The position numbers were made by a program, and so were the translations under genes. Below, piece by piece: positions 9,546 through 17,988 of a stretch of DNA of 64,000 nt (its first letter is position 1; the number at the start of each line of letters is the position of its first letter). The stretch covers positions 23,223-87,222 of the forward strand of contig NZ_JPWI01000018.1 of NCBI RefSeq assembly GCF_003326795.1. Reading direction: 5' to 3'. This DNA comes from Thalassospira profundimaris (GTDB taxonomy: Bacteria > Pseudomonadota > Alphaproteobacteria > Rhodospirillales > Thalassospiraceae). Below the pieces are notes generated by a model, which did not search any database, was not told where the DNA came from, and worked only from the letters and a program-made list of their open reading frames with translations.

Positions 9546-10790
9546 ATGAGCCGCCGTACAGAAGCCGACACCCCACGCCAGCCATCCCAGATCGCAATTC
9601 TGCGTTACTTGCGCATTCACGGGCCCGCGGCACGTATCGATATCGGCACCGCAACGGGATTGAGCCCGGCGACCGTAACATCGCTGACCGCTGACCTGAT
9701 GGCACAGGGGCTGGTACATGAAAGCCAGGGCACAGCAACCGGAACCGGCAGCAACGGGAATGGCGGATCCACCCGCGGTCGCCCCAAGGTTCTGCTTGAC
9801 CTCGTTCCCACCGCTGCCTGCGTTATTGGCGTAAAGATCACGATCAATCTGATCGAAATCGCCCTTGGCAATTTCAAGGGCGAGATCGAATGCAGCTCTG
9901 AACACAGTATCAATACCCGCGATCTTGACGAGAAAGAACTCATCGCAACCCTGATCAGACTGATCGACGGGTTTATCGAAGAGCACAAGGATTTCTCGGC
10001 CCGTCCACCGGCAGGCATCAGTATTGCGGTACAAGGTGTATGTGACAGCAATAGCGGCGAGATCATATGGTCCCCCGCCCTTCGTCGTCGCAACATCGCC
10101 CTGACCAAGGCGCTGGGCGAACGGTTTGGCGGCATCGTGCAAATGTCAAACGATGCCAACTGTATCGCCACCGCCATTTCGCAAAATACCAACCTGCATC
10201 GTGGTGGCGATTTTGCCGTCATCATGCTGGGCTATGGCATCGGCATGGGACTGGTCCTGAACGGGTCGGTCTATAATGGCGATTTTGGTACGGCCGCCGA
10301 GTTCGGCCACACCAAATATCAACCTGATGGTCCGCTTTGCAATTGCGGCAAGCGCGGTTGTCTTGAAGCCTATATCGGGGATTACGCCATTCTGCGCGAT
10401 GCCCGTGGCCTGATTGATCTTCCCGATACGAACAGCCTGCATCCAAGTGAAGAACAGATGATGGATCTGGTTGCCCGCGCACGCGCAGGCGACGAGGATC
10501 TGGCGGATCTGTTTCGCCATGCAGGCAAGGTGCTGGGATATGGCATCGCCAATCTGATTGCCCTTTTGGGGCCCAAACAGATTTTCATCACCGGATCAGG
10601 CGCACGCGCCTATGACATGATGGAGCCGGAATTGATGCAGGGCCTTGCCCAGGCACAGGTTCCCGAATTACGGCGCGGGCCCGAAATTACCCATCTGGCC
10701 TGGGACAAGGATCTGGCCCTGCAAGGGGCGATTGGGCAAAGCCTTTTGCGGCATGACGAGAACATGTTTCAGGCCATCACAACGATCTAG
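9546..10790 (+). CDS. ROK-family transcriptional repressor (XylR/NagC-like)
   Basis: About 414 residues from ATG 9546; an in-frame TTG at 9516 would add ten residues. An N-terminal winged helix-turn-helix (QIAILRYLRIHGPAARIDIGTATGLSPATVTSL) is joined by a Gly/Asn/Thr-rich linker (about residues 65-80) to a ROK sugar-kinase-like domain. That domain holds the zinc motif CNCGKRGCLEA and the acidic/His GGDFG-EFGH region. ROK regulators of this layout repress sugar operons and release DNA on binding the sugar. Its place after xylFHG-xylX makes it the probable pentose regulator, acting perhaps on the divergent promoter at about 4.8 kb. Ligand and site are inferred. Confidence 0.85.
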   Translation: MSRRTEADTPRQPSQIAILRYLRIHGPAARIDIGTATGLSPATVTSLTADLMAQGLVHESQGTATGTGSNGNGGSTRGRPKVLLDLVPTAACVIGVKITINLIEIALGNFKGEIECSSEHSINTRDLDEKELIATLIRLIDGFIEEHKDFSARPPAGISIAVQGVCDSNSGEIIWSPALRRRNIALTKALGERFGGIVQMSNDANCIATAISQNTNLHRGGDFAVIMLGYGIGMGLVLNGSVYNGDFGTAAEFGHTKYQPDGPLCNCGKRGCLEAYIGDYAILRDARGLIDLPDTNSLHPSEEQMMDLVARARAGDEDLADLFRHAGKVLGYGIANLIALLGPKQIFITGSGARAYDMMEPELMQGLAQAQVPELRRGPEITHLAWDKDLALQGAIGQSLLRHDENMFQAITTI

Positions 10791-10812
10791 CCACAAGCAT
10801 GCCACGAACAAA

Positions 10813-10843
10813 AAAGCCGCTCTGTTCGGAGCGGCTTTCTTTT
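10813..10843 (+). terminator. Rho-independent terminator, probably bidirectional
   Basis: Perfect 10-base arms AAAGCCGCTC and GAGCGGCTTT enclose a 6-base loop. An A-run lies to the left and CTTTTG to the right. It separates the rightward ROK gene from the convergent RraA-like gene and can serve both. Confidence 0.85.
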
Positions 10844-10869
10844 GTCGTCCATGACTTGAAACGTGCGGA

Positions 10870-11595
10870 TTAACGCCCGTTTTTCTTGCGCCATTCTTCG
10901 TAATTGGCCTTGGTTTCATCCTTGGTTGCCGGATAAAGGCCAATGATCGGTTTTCCTGAAAGGACTTCTTCAAGAACGAAGTCCTCAAAGCTTTCCATGC
11001 CCGCACATTCATCTGCAAGTTCATCTGCGAGATGGGCCGGAATGACGACAACACCGTCCTTGTCCCCGACCAGAACGTCGCCCGGAAATACCGGTGCATC
11101 ACCGCATCCGATTGGCACATTAAGGTCATAGGCCTCGTGCAGGGTCAGGTTGGTCGGCGCCGACGGGCGGGAGTGATAGGAATGAATGGCAAGCTTGCCA
11201 ATGCCTTCGGCATCACGGAAACCGCCATCGGTCACGATACCTTCGACACCGCGTTTCATCAGGCGGGTAACAAGGATTGATCCGGCAGACGCCGCGCGTG
11301 CGTCCTTGCGGCTATCCATCACCAGAACATGACCGGCCGGACATTGTTCGACCGCCACGCGCTGTGGATGGTTCGGATCGCGGAAAACCTCGATCGGATT
11401 GCGATCTTCGCGGGCCGGGATATAGCGAAGCGTATAGGCCTGCCCAACCATGTTTTCATCCTTGGGGGCAACCTGATGAACATTCTGGATGAACTGGTTG
11501 CGCAGATTGCGTTTGAAAAGTGCTGTGCACAGCGAAGCGGTGCTGATTTTCTTGAGCTTGTCGCGTGTCGCACTGCTCAGGACATAATCACTCAT
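10870..11595 (-). CDS. RraA/HMG-CHA-aldolase-fold protein (COG0684)
   Basis: 241 residues. The motifs GVEGIVTDGGFRDAEGI and GDVLVGDKDGVVVIP are the hallmarks of the fold shared by RraA and the class II pyruvate aldolases (HMG/CHA aldolase), where the Arg-Asp pair helps bind pyruvate and metal. Enzyme-like active-site residues are retained, so a lyase or decarboxylase on a keto-acid is likelier than RNase E inhibition. It is the last gene of a leftward operon with an aldonate dehydratase, a DHDPS-family lyase and ketoglutarate-semialdehyde dehydrogenase, so a sugar-acid substrate is expected. The exact reaction is unknown. A GGAGA ribosome site supports the start. Confidence 0.8.
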   Translation of the reverse strand: MSDYVLSSATRDKLKKISTASLCTALFKRNLRNQFIQNVHQVAPKDENMVGQAYTLRYIPAREDRNPIEVFRDPNHPQRVAVEQCPAGHVLVMDSRKDARAASAGSILVTRLMKRGVEGIVTDGGFRDAEGIGKLAIHSYHSRPSAPTNLTLHEAYDLNVPIGCGDAPVFPGDVLVGDKDGVVVIPAHLADELADECAGMESFEDFVLEEVLSGKPIIGLYPATKDETKANYEEWRKKNGR

Positions 11596-11614
11596 ATTTT
11601 GTCTCCGTGGGTTT

Positions 11615-11636
11615 GCCCGGCGTCAAAGCGCCGGGC
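11615..11636 (-). other. Intercistronic stem-loop
   Basis: Perfect 8-base arms GCCCGGCG and CGCCGGGC lie in the 60-base gap between the semialdehyde dehydrogenase and RraA-like genes. There is no T-tract, so partial attenuation or mRNA processing within the operon is likelier than termination. Confidence 0.45.
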
Positions 11637-11655
11637 GGCATCTTGGTAAAGGCAG

Positions 11656-13170
11656 TTACGCGATATCAGCAGGCAGAACATCGGTCGGGATGTTCTGGTA
11701 GCAAACCGGACGCAGGAAGCGACGGATCGACATGGTGCCAACAGATGTCGCACCAAAGTTCGTCGATGCCGGGTATGGCCCGCCATGGACCATGGTGTCG
11801 GACACCTCGACCCCGGTCGGGAAACCATTGGCAAGAACACGGCCCGCCTTGTGTTCAAGGATCGGCATCAGCGAGCGCGCATCGGCGGCATCGCCTGCAT
11901 CCAGATGGAGCGTGCAGGTCAACTGACCTTCAAGTGCCTTGGCAATGGCCCGCATTTCCGCAACATCCTTGACCCGCACCACCAGACCAAGCGGACCAAA
12001 GACCTCTTCACCCAGCACATGGTTTGACAGCCAGTTTTCACCGGTGGTTTCAAACAGATACGGTGTTGCATTGCGCAGATCGCAAGACGTGGTCAGAACT
12101 TCCTTCACACCCGCGGTTGCCGCGACGCGCTTGGCCCCTGTGCGATAGGTTTCGGCCATGCCATCGGTCAGCATGGTCTGGGCTGCCACACCCGAAAGGG
12201 CTTCCTTAGCCGAGGCGACAAAGGCATCGGCATCCGGGCCATCAATGACAACGGCAATCCCCGGATTGGTGCAGAACTGCCCGGCCCCCATGGTCAGCGA
12301 CCCGGCCCAGCCAGCACCCAGCGCTTCACCGCGTGCCGCAACTGCCTTTGGCAGCAGGAACATCGGGTTGACCGAGCCCAGCTCGCCAAAGAACGGGATC
12401 GGTTCGGGACGGGCTGCGCACAGATCAAACAGTGCGCGACCACCACCAAGCGACCCGGTAAAGCCGACCGCCTTGATCAGCGGATGCTGCACCAGGGACT
12501 GACCAACATCACGTTTGCCGCCCTGAATAAGGCTGAAGACGCCCGGATGGACACCGCATTTCCTGATCGCGGCATCAATGGCCTGGGCAACGATTTCACC
12601 CGTACCCGGATGGGCGGAATGGCCCTTGACCACGACCGGGCAACCCGCCGCCAGTGCAGATGCAGTATCACCACCAGCAACTGAAAACGCCAGCGGGAAG
12701 TTCGACGCCCCGAATACGGCCACCGGACCAATCGGGCGCTGCATCAGGCGCAGGTCAGGACGCGGCAGCGGCGCACGATCAGGCAATGCTTCGTCATAAC
12801 GACGATCCAGATAGGCACCATCAAGGATGTGGCTGGCAAACAGACGCAGCTGACCGACTGTCCGACCACGTTCGCCCTGAAGGCGGGCTTCGGGAAGGCC
12901 GGTTTCCTGGGTGCCGATTTCGGTGATTTCATCGCCGCGCGCATCAATCTCATCGGCGATGGTATTGAGGAACTTGGCGCGCTCCTCGCGGGTGGAATAG
13001 CCAAAGGTCCAGAAGGCTTCCTCGGCAGCCTTGGCGGCCTGATCGACCAGTTCTGGCGTACCGACCGGGAAAGTATTGGCCGGACCGTGGGCCGGTTCGG
13101 ACTGGAAGGTCGCGCTACCTGCAACCCAGTCGCCCGCGATCAGATGTTTTCCTGTCAGGGTATAGGACAT
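11656..13170 (-). CDS. 2-ketoglutarate semialdehyde (2,5-dioxovalerate) dehydrogenase
   Basis: 504 residues, aldehyde dehydrogenase superfamily. The nucleotide loop FTGSLGGGR, general base Glu in FGELGSVNP, the catalytic Cys in GQFCTNPG and the late EEVFGPL are all present. The KGSADH-type features GASNFPLAFSVAGGDTASALAAGCPVVVKGHSAHPGT and C-terminal GGPYPAS are visible across that region. It should oxidise 2-ketoglutarate semialdehyde to 2-ketoglutarate, the shared last step for the xylX branch and the DHDPS-family branch. AGGAGA precedes the ATG. It sits third in an operon after the arabonate-type dehydratase and DHDPS-like genes. Confidence 0.9.
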   Translation of the reverse strand: MSYTLTGKHLIAGDWVAGSATFQSEPAHGPANTFPVGTPELVDQAAKAAEEAFWTFGYSTREERAKFLNTIADEIDARGDEITEIGTQETGLPEARLQGERGRTVGQLRLFASHILDGAYLDRRYDEALPDRAPLPRPDLRLMQRPIGPVAVFGASNFPLAFSVAGGDTASALAAGCPVVVKGHSAHPGTGEIVAQAIDAAIRKCGVHPGVFSLIQGGKRDVGQSLVQHPLIKAVGFTGSLGGGRALFDLCAARPEPIPFFGELGSVNPMFLLPKAVAARGEALGAGWAGSLTMGAGQFCTNPGIAVVIDGPDADAFVASAKEALSGVAAQTMLTDGMAETYRTGAKRVAATAGVKEVLTTSCDLRNATPYLFETTGENWLSNHVLGEEVFGPLGLVVRVKDVAEMRAIAKALEGQLTCTLHLDAGDAADARSLMPILEHKAGRVLANGFPTGVEVSDTMVHGGPYPASTNFGATSVGTMSIRRFLRPVCYQNIPTDVLPADIA

Positions 13171-13198
13171 GGATGTCTCCTCTGTGCGGCAGGGCCGC

Positions 13199-14110
13199 TT
13201 ATTTCACAAGATTGTTCAGACGCATGAAGCCAACCAGCTTGTCATGCTGCGCATCGGTCAACGGCCATGCGGATGGCGGGCGCGTCGCACCACAATCATC
13301 CCCCAGCAGTTTAAGGGCTGCTTTGACACCGGTCACGTTCGTACCGTTCATTTCTTCGGCACGGACTTCTTCAAAGGCACTCATATCGCGGATCAGACCG
13401 CGGGCCATGGCATAGTCACCGGCCTCAAGGGCAGCGTGAATTGCCATCGAACGTTCCGGCCAAACGTTAATAAGGCCCGATGTAAAACCACGCGCACCCA
13501 CCGCATAGAATGCCGGTGCCCAAGTTTCAGCCAAACCACCAACCCAGACAATATCGGGATCACAGGCATTGATCGCCTCGGACAGCTTCATGGCATTGGG
13601 CGTTGCCCATTTGACACCAGCCACACCTTCGATGGCACAGAGATCGGCAATGGCCTTGGTGCCGATGGTGTCATTGCGCAGATACAGCATCATCGGAAGA
13701 CCGCCCGAAGCATCGGCGATGCGCTTGATATATTCGACAACACCACGCGGGGCGACAAAGGGATCTGGCGGCTGATGGATCATAAGGGCCTCCGCACCTG
13801 CTTCGGCAGATGCCTTGGCCAGCGCACAGGCATCACGCACTCCGCGCCCGATACCGGCCAGCATCGGCGCACGCCCATCGAGCATCTCGGCAACCGATTT
13901 GACCATGGTGATGGCTTCATCCGTGGTCAGCGCATAAAACTCGCCGGTATTGCCATTGACGACCGGAAAATGAACGCCCGCAGACAATGCCCGATCAATG
14001 ATCGGTTTCAGCTTGGCCGGTGCAAGATCGCCATTCTCGTCATAGGGCGTTACGAGAATGCCGGAAATACCCGACAGCACGCCACGCAGATCGGCTTTGG
14101 AAAGTGCCAT
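13199..14110 (-). CDS. DHDPS/NAL-family lyase, probable keto-deoxy sugar-acid dehydratase or aldolase
   Basis: 303 residues from ATG 14110, chosen because CAGGGA lies 8 bases upstream and the fold begins there; the frame is open 31 codons further. It is a TIM-barrel class I enzyme with substrate loop NGNTGEFYALT (GxTGE), the Tyr region MMLYLRN and the Schiff-base Lys in GVKWATPN. Family members include 5-keto-4-deoxyglucarate dehydratase and L-2-keto-3-deoxyarabonate dehydratase. Both yield ketoglutarate semialdehyde, the substrate of the enzyme encoded 28 bases downstream. That context favours a dehydratase over an aldolase. It does not closely resemble what I recall of the Azospirillum arabonate-pathway enzyme, so the substrate stays open. 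Confidence 0.8.
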   Translation of the reverse strand: MALSKADLRGVLSGISGILVTPYDENGDLAPAKLKPIIDRALSAGVHFPVVNGNTGEFYALTTDEAITMVKSVAEMLDGRAPMLAGIGRGVRDACALAKASAEAGAEALMIHQPPDPFVAPRGVVEYIKRIADASGGLPMMLYLRNDTIGTKAIADLCAIEGVAGVKWATPNAMKLSEAINACDPDIVWVGGLAETWAPAFYAVGARGFTSGLINVWPERSMAIHAALEAGDYAMARGLIRDMSAFEEVRAEEMNGTNVTGVKAALKLLGDDCGATRPPSAWPLTDAQHDKLVGFMRLNNLVK

Positions 14111-14205
14111 GGATCGATATCCCTGATTGGTTTGGTTCGTGTTTCGGGGACGGGGCGCATTCAACCACCCCATCCCTTGCGTCTGTTTCTGGTCTGGCGG
14201 CAAGC

Positions 14206-15951
14206 CTAGAAAATATCCGGCTCGCCCGCGGTTTCACCAAATTCCGGCGACAGGAAGTCAAAGTCGCAGCCTTCATTGGCCTGGGTGACATGTTTGCCAA
14301 ACATCCAGCCATAGCCACGCTGATAGCGGGGTTCCGGCGCCTGCCATGCAGCACGACGACGTTCAAGCTCGTCCTCGTCAACCAGCATGTCCAGACGGCG
14401 GCTATCAAGATCAAGTTTGACGATGTCACCGGTTTTCAAAAGAGCGAGCGGACCACCAATATAGGATTCCGGTGCAACATGAAGCACGCAGGCACCATAT
14501 GACGTCCCTGACATACGCGCGTCCGAAATGCGCAGCATGTCACGATGGCCCTGTTTGATCAGCGCCTTGGGGATGGGCAGCATGCCCCATTCCGGGAAAC
14601 CGGGACCACCAAGCGGACCGGCATTACGCAACACCATTACATGATCTGGCGTGATATCGAGATTTTCGTCATCCACCGCCTTTTTCATTTCAGGATAGCT
14701 GTCAAAGACAAGTGCCGGGCCCTGATGGTTGCGGAACCGTTCATCGCAGGCAGCAGGCTTGATCACCGCGCCATCCGGACACAGATTACCCCGCAGAACC
14801 GCAAGCGATCCTTCATGATAAACCGGATTGGACAGCGGACGGATGACATCATCATTGTAAACCGTCGCGCCTTCGAGCGTCTGGGCAAGTGTCTTGCCGG
14901 TCACGGTGGTAACCGAGGTATCAAGTTTATCGCCAAGCTGGGCCATCAGGGCGCGCAGCCCCCCGGCATAATAGAAATCTTCCATCAGGTAGTCGCCTGT
15001 GCCCGACGGGCGAATATTGGCGATCAGCGGTGTGGTGCGACCAAGTTCATCAAGATCATCAAGGGTGATCTTGATCCCGGCGCGACGCGCCATGGCAAGC
15101 AAATGAACAACTGCATTGGTCGAACAACCGGTCGCCATCGCAACCACAGCCGAGTTGCGGACAGATTGGGGGGTGACAATCTTGTTCGGGGTCAGGTCTT
15201 CCCAGACCATATCAACAATACGACGGCCACACTGGGTCGACATACGAATATGTCCGGCATCAGGTGCCGGGATCGAAGACGCACCCGGAAGGCAAAGCCC
15301 CATGGCCTCGGCAATGGCGGTCATGGTCGATGCGGTCCCCATGGTCATGCAGTGACCGTATGAACGGGCAATGCCGCCCTCGACCCCCACCCATTCCTCG
15401 TCACTGATGTTACCAGCCCGGCGTTCATCCCAGTATTTCCAGGCATCCGAACCCGAACCAAGGATTTTACCGGCATAGTTGCCGCGCAGCATCGGGCCCG
15501 CAGGCAGATAGATCATCGGCACACCAGCCGAAAGCGCGCCCATCACCAGACCCGGCGTGGTTTTATCGCAACCGCCCATCAGAACCACACCATCAAGCGG
15601 GTGGGACCGGATCATTTCCTCGGTCTCCATGGCAAGCAGGTTGCGATACAGCATCGAGGTCGGCTTGGTGAAGGATTCATCAACCGAAATCGTCGGGAGT
15701 TCAACCGGAAAACCACCGGCCTGATGCACACCCTTTTTGACGTCAGCAGCGCGCTCACGGAAATGCAAATGGCACGGATTGATTTCCGACCAGGTATTGA
15801 GGATGCCGATCACCGGGCGACCGGTCCAGTCTTCGGGATCGAGGCCCATCTGCATCAGGCGTGATCGATGCCCGAACGAGCGAAGATCGTCAGGCGCAAA
15901 CCAGCGCGCACTTCTGAGATCTTCCGCGGATTTTCTGTTTTTGTCGGACAT
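14206..15951 (-). CDS. IlvD/Edd-family dehydratase, L-arabonate/aldonate type
   Basis: 581 residues from ATG 15951, with GGGAGGA seven bases upstream; the frame extends further but into the promoter region. Likely Fe-S ligands are the Cys residues in INPCHLHF, MGGCDKTTPG and SYGHCMTMG. Family blocks NAVVHLLAMARRAGI and SDARMSGTSYGACVLHVAPES are present, the latter replacing DGRFSG as in L-arabinonate dehydratases. It should dehydrate an aldonate to a 2-keto-3-deoxy acid. It is first in the operon with the DHDPS-like lyase, the semialdehyde dehydrogenase and the RraA-like protein, and divergent from an acid importer. That suggests the substrate is taken up as an acid, not made from sugar inside the cell. 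Confidence 0.9.
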   Translation of the reverse strand: MSDKNRKSAEDLRSARWFAPDDLRSFGHRSRLMQMGLDPEDWTGRPVIGILNTWSEINPCHLHFRERAADVKKGVHQAGGFPVELPTISVDESFTKPTSMLYRNLLAMETEEMIRSHPLDGVVLMGGCDKTTPGLVMGALSAGVPMIYLPAGPMLRGNYAGKILGSGSDAWKYWDERRAGNISDEEWVGVEGGIARSYGHCMTMGTASTMTAIAEAMGLCLPGASSIPAPDAGHIRMSTQCGRRIVDMVWEDLTPNKIVTPQSVRNSAVVAMATGCSTNAVVHLLAMARRAGIKITLDDLDELGRTTPLIANIRPSGTGDYLMEDFYYAGGLRALMAQLGDKLDTSVTTVTGKTLAQTLEGATVYNDDVIRPLSNPVYHEGSLAVLRGNLCPDGAVIKPAACDERFRNHQGPALVFDSYPEMKKAVDDENLDITPDHVMVLRNAGPLGGPGFPEWGMLPIPKALIKQGHRDMLRISDARMSGTSYGACVLHVAPESYIGGPLALLKTGDIVKLDLDSRRLDMLVDEDELERRRAAWQAPEPRYQRGYGWMFGKHVTQANEGCDFDFLSPEFGETAGEPDIF

Positions 15952-16033
15952 GGCGTTCCTCCCGTCATTCGACCGCCACCAATTTTGCCTCTGGGCGCAA
16001 CCCGGGCGGCCTGTACTTTTGATTAATGGTTTA

Positions 16034-16062
16034 TGTATGCGCATACACTTACAAGATGTCAA
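16034..16062 (-). promoter_or_regulatory. Leftward promoter with embedded operator dyad
   Basis: Read on the minus strand, a perfect TTGACA (16062-16057) is followed after 17 bases by CATACA (16039-16034). The 14-base palindrome TGTATGCGCATACA (16034-16047) covers the end of the spacer and the -10, so a bound repressor would block the promoter. It lies about 85 bases before the dehydratase start. The dyad has the central CG typical of LacI-family sites. Confidence 0.6.
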
Positions 16063-16123
16063 GTGAACTTACATGCCAAAACCAAAGAAACATCATGCGC
16101 AAAAATGCCGATAGATTCAGCGA

Positions 16124-16173
16124 TTGACAGGATTTTACGCAAGATGTATCAAATTATGTATGCGCATACATAA
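16124..16173 (+). promoter_or_regulatory. Rightward promoter with 20-base perfect operator palindrome
   Basis: TTGACA (16124-16129), a 17-base spacer and TATCAA (16147-16152) form a good sigma-70-type promoter for the transporter operon. Immediately after it lies the perfect palindrome TTATGTATGCGCATACATAA (16154-16173), covering the expected start of transcription. Its core is identical to the dyad at 16034-16047, and the centres are 123 bases apart. The rest of this 361-base gene-free region (15952-16312) shows nothing else I can name. Confidence 0.6.
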
Positions 16174-16312
16174 CGCTTGAAATTTTACAAGTGACCTAAC
16201 AATAAGAACAAGCAACAAGAACAAGCAACACCAACGCCTTATGGGAACCACACCATCTGGCACAACGGGGACATCCCCACCATTCAGGAATGCGTCATTC
16301 GGGAGGAATCTT

Positions 16313-17359
16313 ATGACCGGACTTTTTAAATCCATCGCTGCTGCTGCAGGTTTTGCTGCCATGGTTGCCTCGCCAGTTTTGGCTTCAGCTGCTGATCTGC
16401 CAAGCAACATCCGCCTTGTTATCGGGTCGAAATCGACCGGCGGCGATACCTATCAGAACAGCGCAATCGTTGCCGAATCCCTGTCCAAGAAACTCGACAT
16501 CAATGTGAAGGTTGATGCCGTTGGCGCGAGCGAGGCATTCAAGGCACTACAGCGCGATTCGCGCGGCACCACCATTATGATCTTCCACGATCAGTCCTAT
16601 CTTGCGAACCTGTATGGCGTTCGCGGCTATGACGATATCTTTGAAAACTACGTCGTCGGCCCGACGGTCGCGATCAATCCGGGCAACGCTTATCTGGTTG
16701 CCAAAAACTCGCCGATGCAGTCGATGGAAGACGTCCTTGCCGCCGCCGCATCCGGTCAGCGCGTTCGTGTTGCCATTCAGGCCGGTGGCGTTTCGGAAAT
16801 CGGCTTCTCGGCCATGAAAAACGCTGCCAAGATCATGAACCCGGGCTCCGAAAAAAACATCGTTCCGGTCAATACCGGTTCGCAAGCTGATAAAAACCAG
16901 CTGATGTTTGATGGTCAGGCTGATGTGATCAACGGTTCGGTTCAGGCGAACGAACAATTCACTCAGCTTGCCAATGATGACCAGAAAGCAATGCGCTTCA
17001 TCTGGCTGACCGCACGCGAAGAAACCATTGAACAGGCAAATCCGGAAGGCATGGGCGATACCTCGCGCGATGAGCTTCTGGCTTTCACCACACCGAATGT
17101 GAATGTGACTTTTGACGGCAAAAAGAACTTCACCTTCGACAAGGAATTCTTCCTTCTGTTCAACAAGGACATGGACGCAGAACAGATTGCCGCCATCGAC
17201 AATGCACTGAAGGAAATCTATGCCGAAGGCGAGATCCAGAAAACGCAGAAAGCATCCTTCTTCATCCCGAACTACAAGCCGCAGGCTGAAGCATCGGCAT
17301 ATCTGAAGGAAAAGCGCGACGAATACCGTCAGGTCATCGACGCGATTGCAACCAACTGA
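16313..17359 (+). CDS. TctC-family periplasmic solute-binding protein
   Basis: 348 residues from ATG 16313, which has GGGAGGA six bases upstream. A signal peptide (hydrophobic to about residue 25, ending ASAA) precedes ADLPSNIRLVIGSKSTGGDTYQ, a variant of the TctC opening where the solute-binding loop lies. It should bind a carboxylate in the periplasm and pass it to the TctA/TctB membrane pair encoded next. The divergent aldonate-catabolic operon and shared operators suggest a sugar acid such as arabonate or another aldonate. It diverges from the best-known tricarboxylate and Bug-type proteins, so the ligand is inferred from context only. Confidence 0.85.
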   Translation: MTGLFKSIAAAAGFAAMVASPVLASAADLPSNIRLVIGSKSTGGDTYQNSAIVAESLSKKLDINVKVDAVGASEAFKALQRDSRGTTIMIFHDQSYLANLYGVRGYDDIFENYVVGPTVAINPGNAYLVAKNSPMQSMEDVLAAAASGQRVRVAIQAGGVSEIGFSAMKNAAKIMNPGSEKNIVPVNTGSQADKNQLMFDGQADVINGSVQANEQFTQLANDDQKAMRFIWLTAREETIEQANPEGMGDTSRDELLAFTTPNVNVTFDGKKNFTFDKEFFLLFNKDMDAEQIAAIDNALKEIYAEGEIQKTQKASFFIPNYKPQAEASAYLKEKRDEYRQVIDAIATN

Positions 17360-17369
17360 CTTCCCGGTT

Positions 17370-17393
17370 GGCCCGGCATTTCAATGCCGGGCC
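17370..17393 (+). other. Intercistronic hairpin after the binding-protein gene
   Basis: Perfect 10-base arms GGCCCGGCAT and ATGCCGGGCC enclose TTCA, 10 bases after the stop. Such stems commonly protect the upstream mRNA and raise binding-protein levels relative to the membrane subunits; no T-tract is present. Confidence 0.6.
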
Positions 17394-17516
17394 ACTTTCG
17401 CCTGATCCGGCGGATTTCAAAACCCGCCGCCACTTGCCGAATAGACACCCCGGACCAATTCCATTCCATCTGGAATTCCGTACCATGGGGAAAACAGGCA
17501 CATCCGGAGGCGTCCC

Positions 17517-17942
17517 ATGTCGTTTGACTCCCCCTTTCATGTGACGGTTGATTTCAACACGTCGCACATGATTTTCCCGACGATTATCGCCGTAATCCTC
17601 GGAATATTGTTCATTTCGATCCTGATCACGCGTGGCAGTACGATCCTTGCTACCGTGACCAGCGGCACCTGGTGGCCCGCGGGCATCGACCACAGACGGT
17701 TCTTTGGGACCATTGCACTAACCGTGATCTATTTTCTGGCGATGCCGGAAGTCGGGGATTTATTCCCGAATACCGGACTTGGATTTTACCTGTGCTCGAT
17801 CCCGTTTCTGTTTGCGCTTAGCACGCTTTATCTGCACGAGCACAGCCGTCGAACATTGCTGATCGCGGGTGCCAATGCGCTGATCGCGCCGAGTGTCGTC
17901 TGGTACATCCTGTCCGAACTTTTCAATATTTCGCTGCCATAA
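17517..17942 (+). CDS. TctB-family small membrane subunit
   Basis: 141 residues with four predicted membrane helices (about 15-40, 60-80, 86-104 and 112-136), the size and layout of the poorly conserved TctB subunit. It lies between the binding protein and the large TctA permease, as in tripartite tricarboxylate transporter operons. GGAGG precedes the ATG at 17517. Its precise role in transport is not known for the family; assignment rests on topology and position. Confidence 0.8.
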   Translation: MSFDSPFHVTVDFNTSHMIFPTIIAVILGILFISILITRGSTILATVTSGTWWPAGIDHRRFFGTIALTVIYFLAMPEVGDLFPNTGLGFYLCSIPFLFALSTLYLHEHSRRTLLIAGANALIAPSVVWYILSELFNISLP

Positions 17943-17988
17943 GGGGTGCTGTCCCCGGTTTGGCGCGGCTTGATCCAAGAGATTTATC

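Noticed and set aside
13169..14209. 346-residue plus-strand frame
   Set aside because: Antisense to the DHDPS-family gene, with no recognisable motifs and Arg/His-rich shadow composition.
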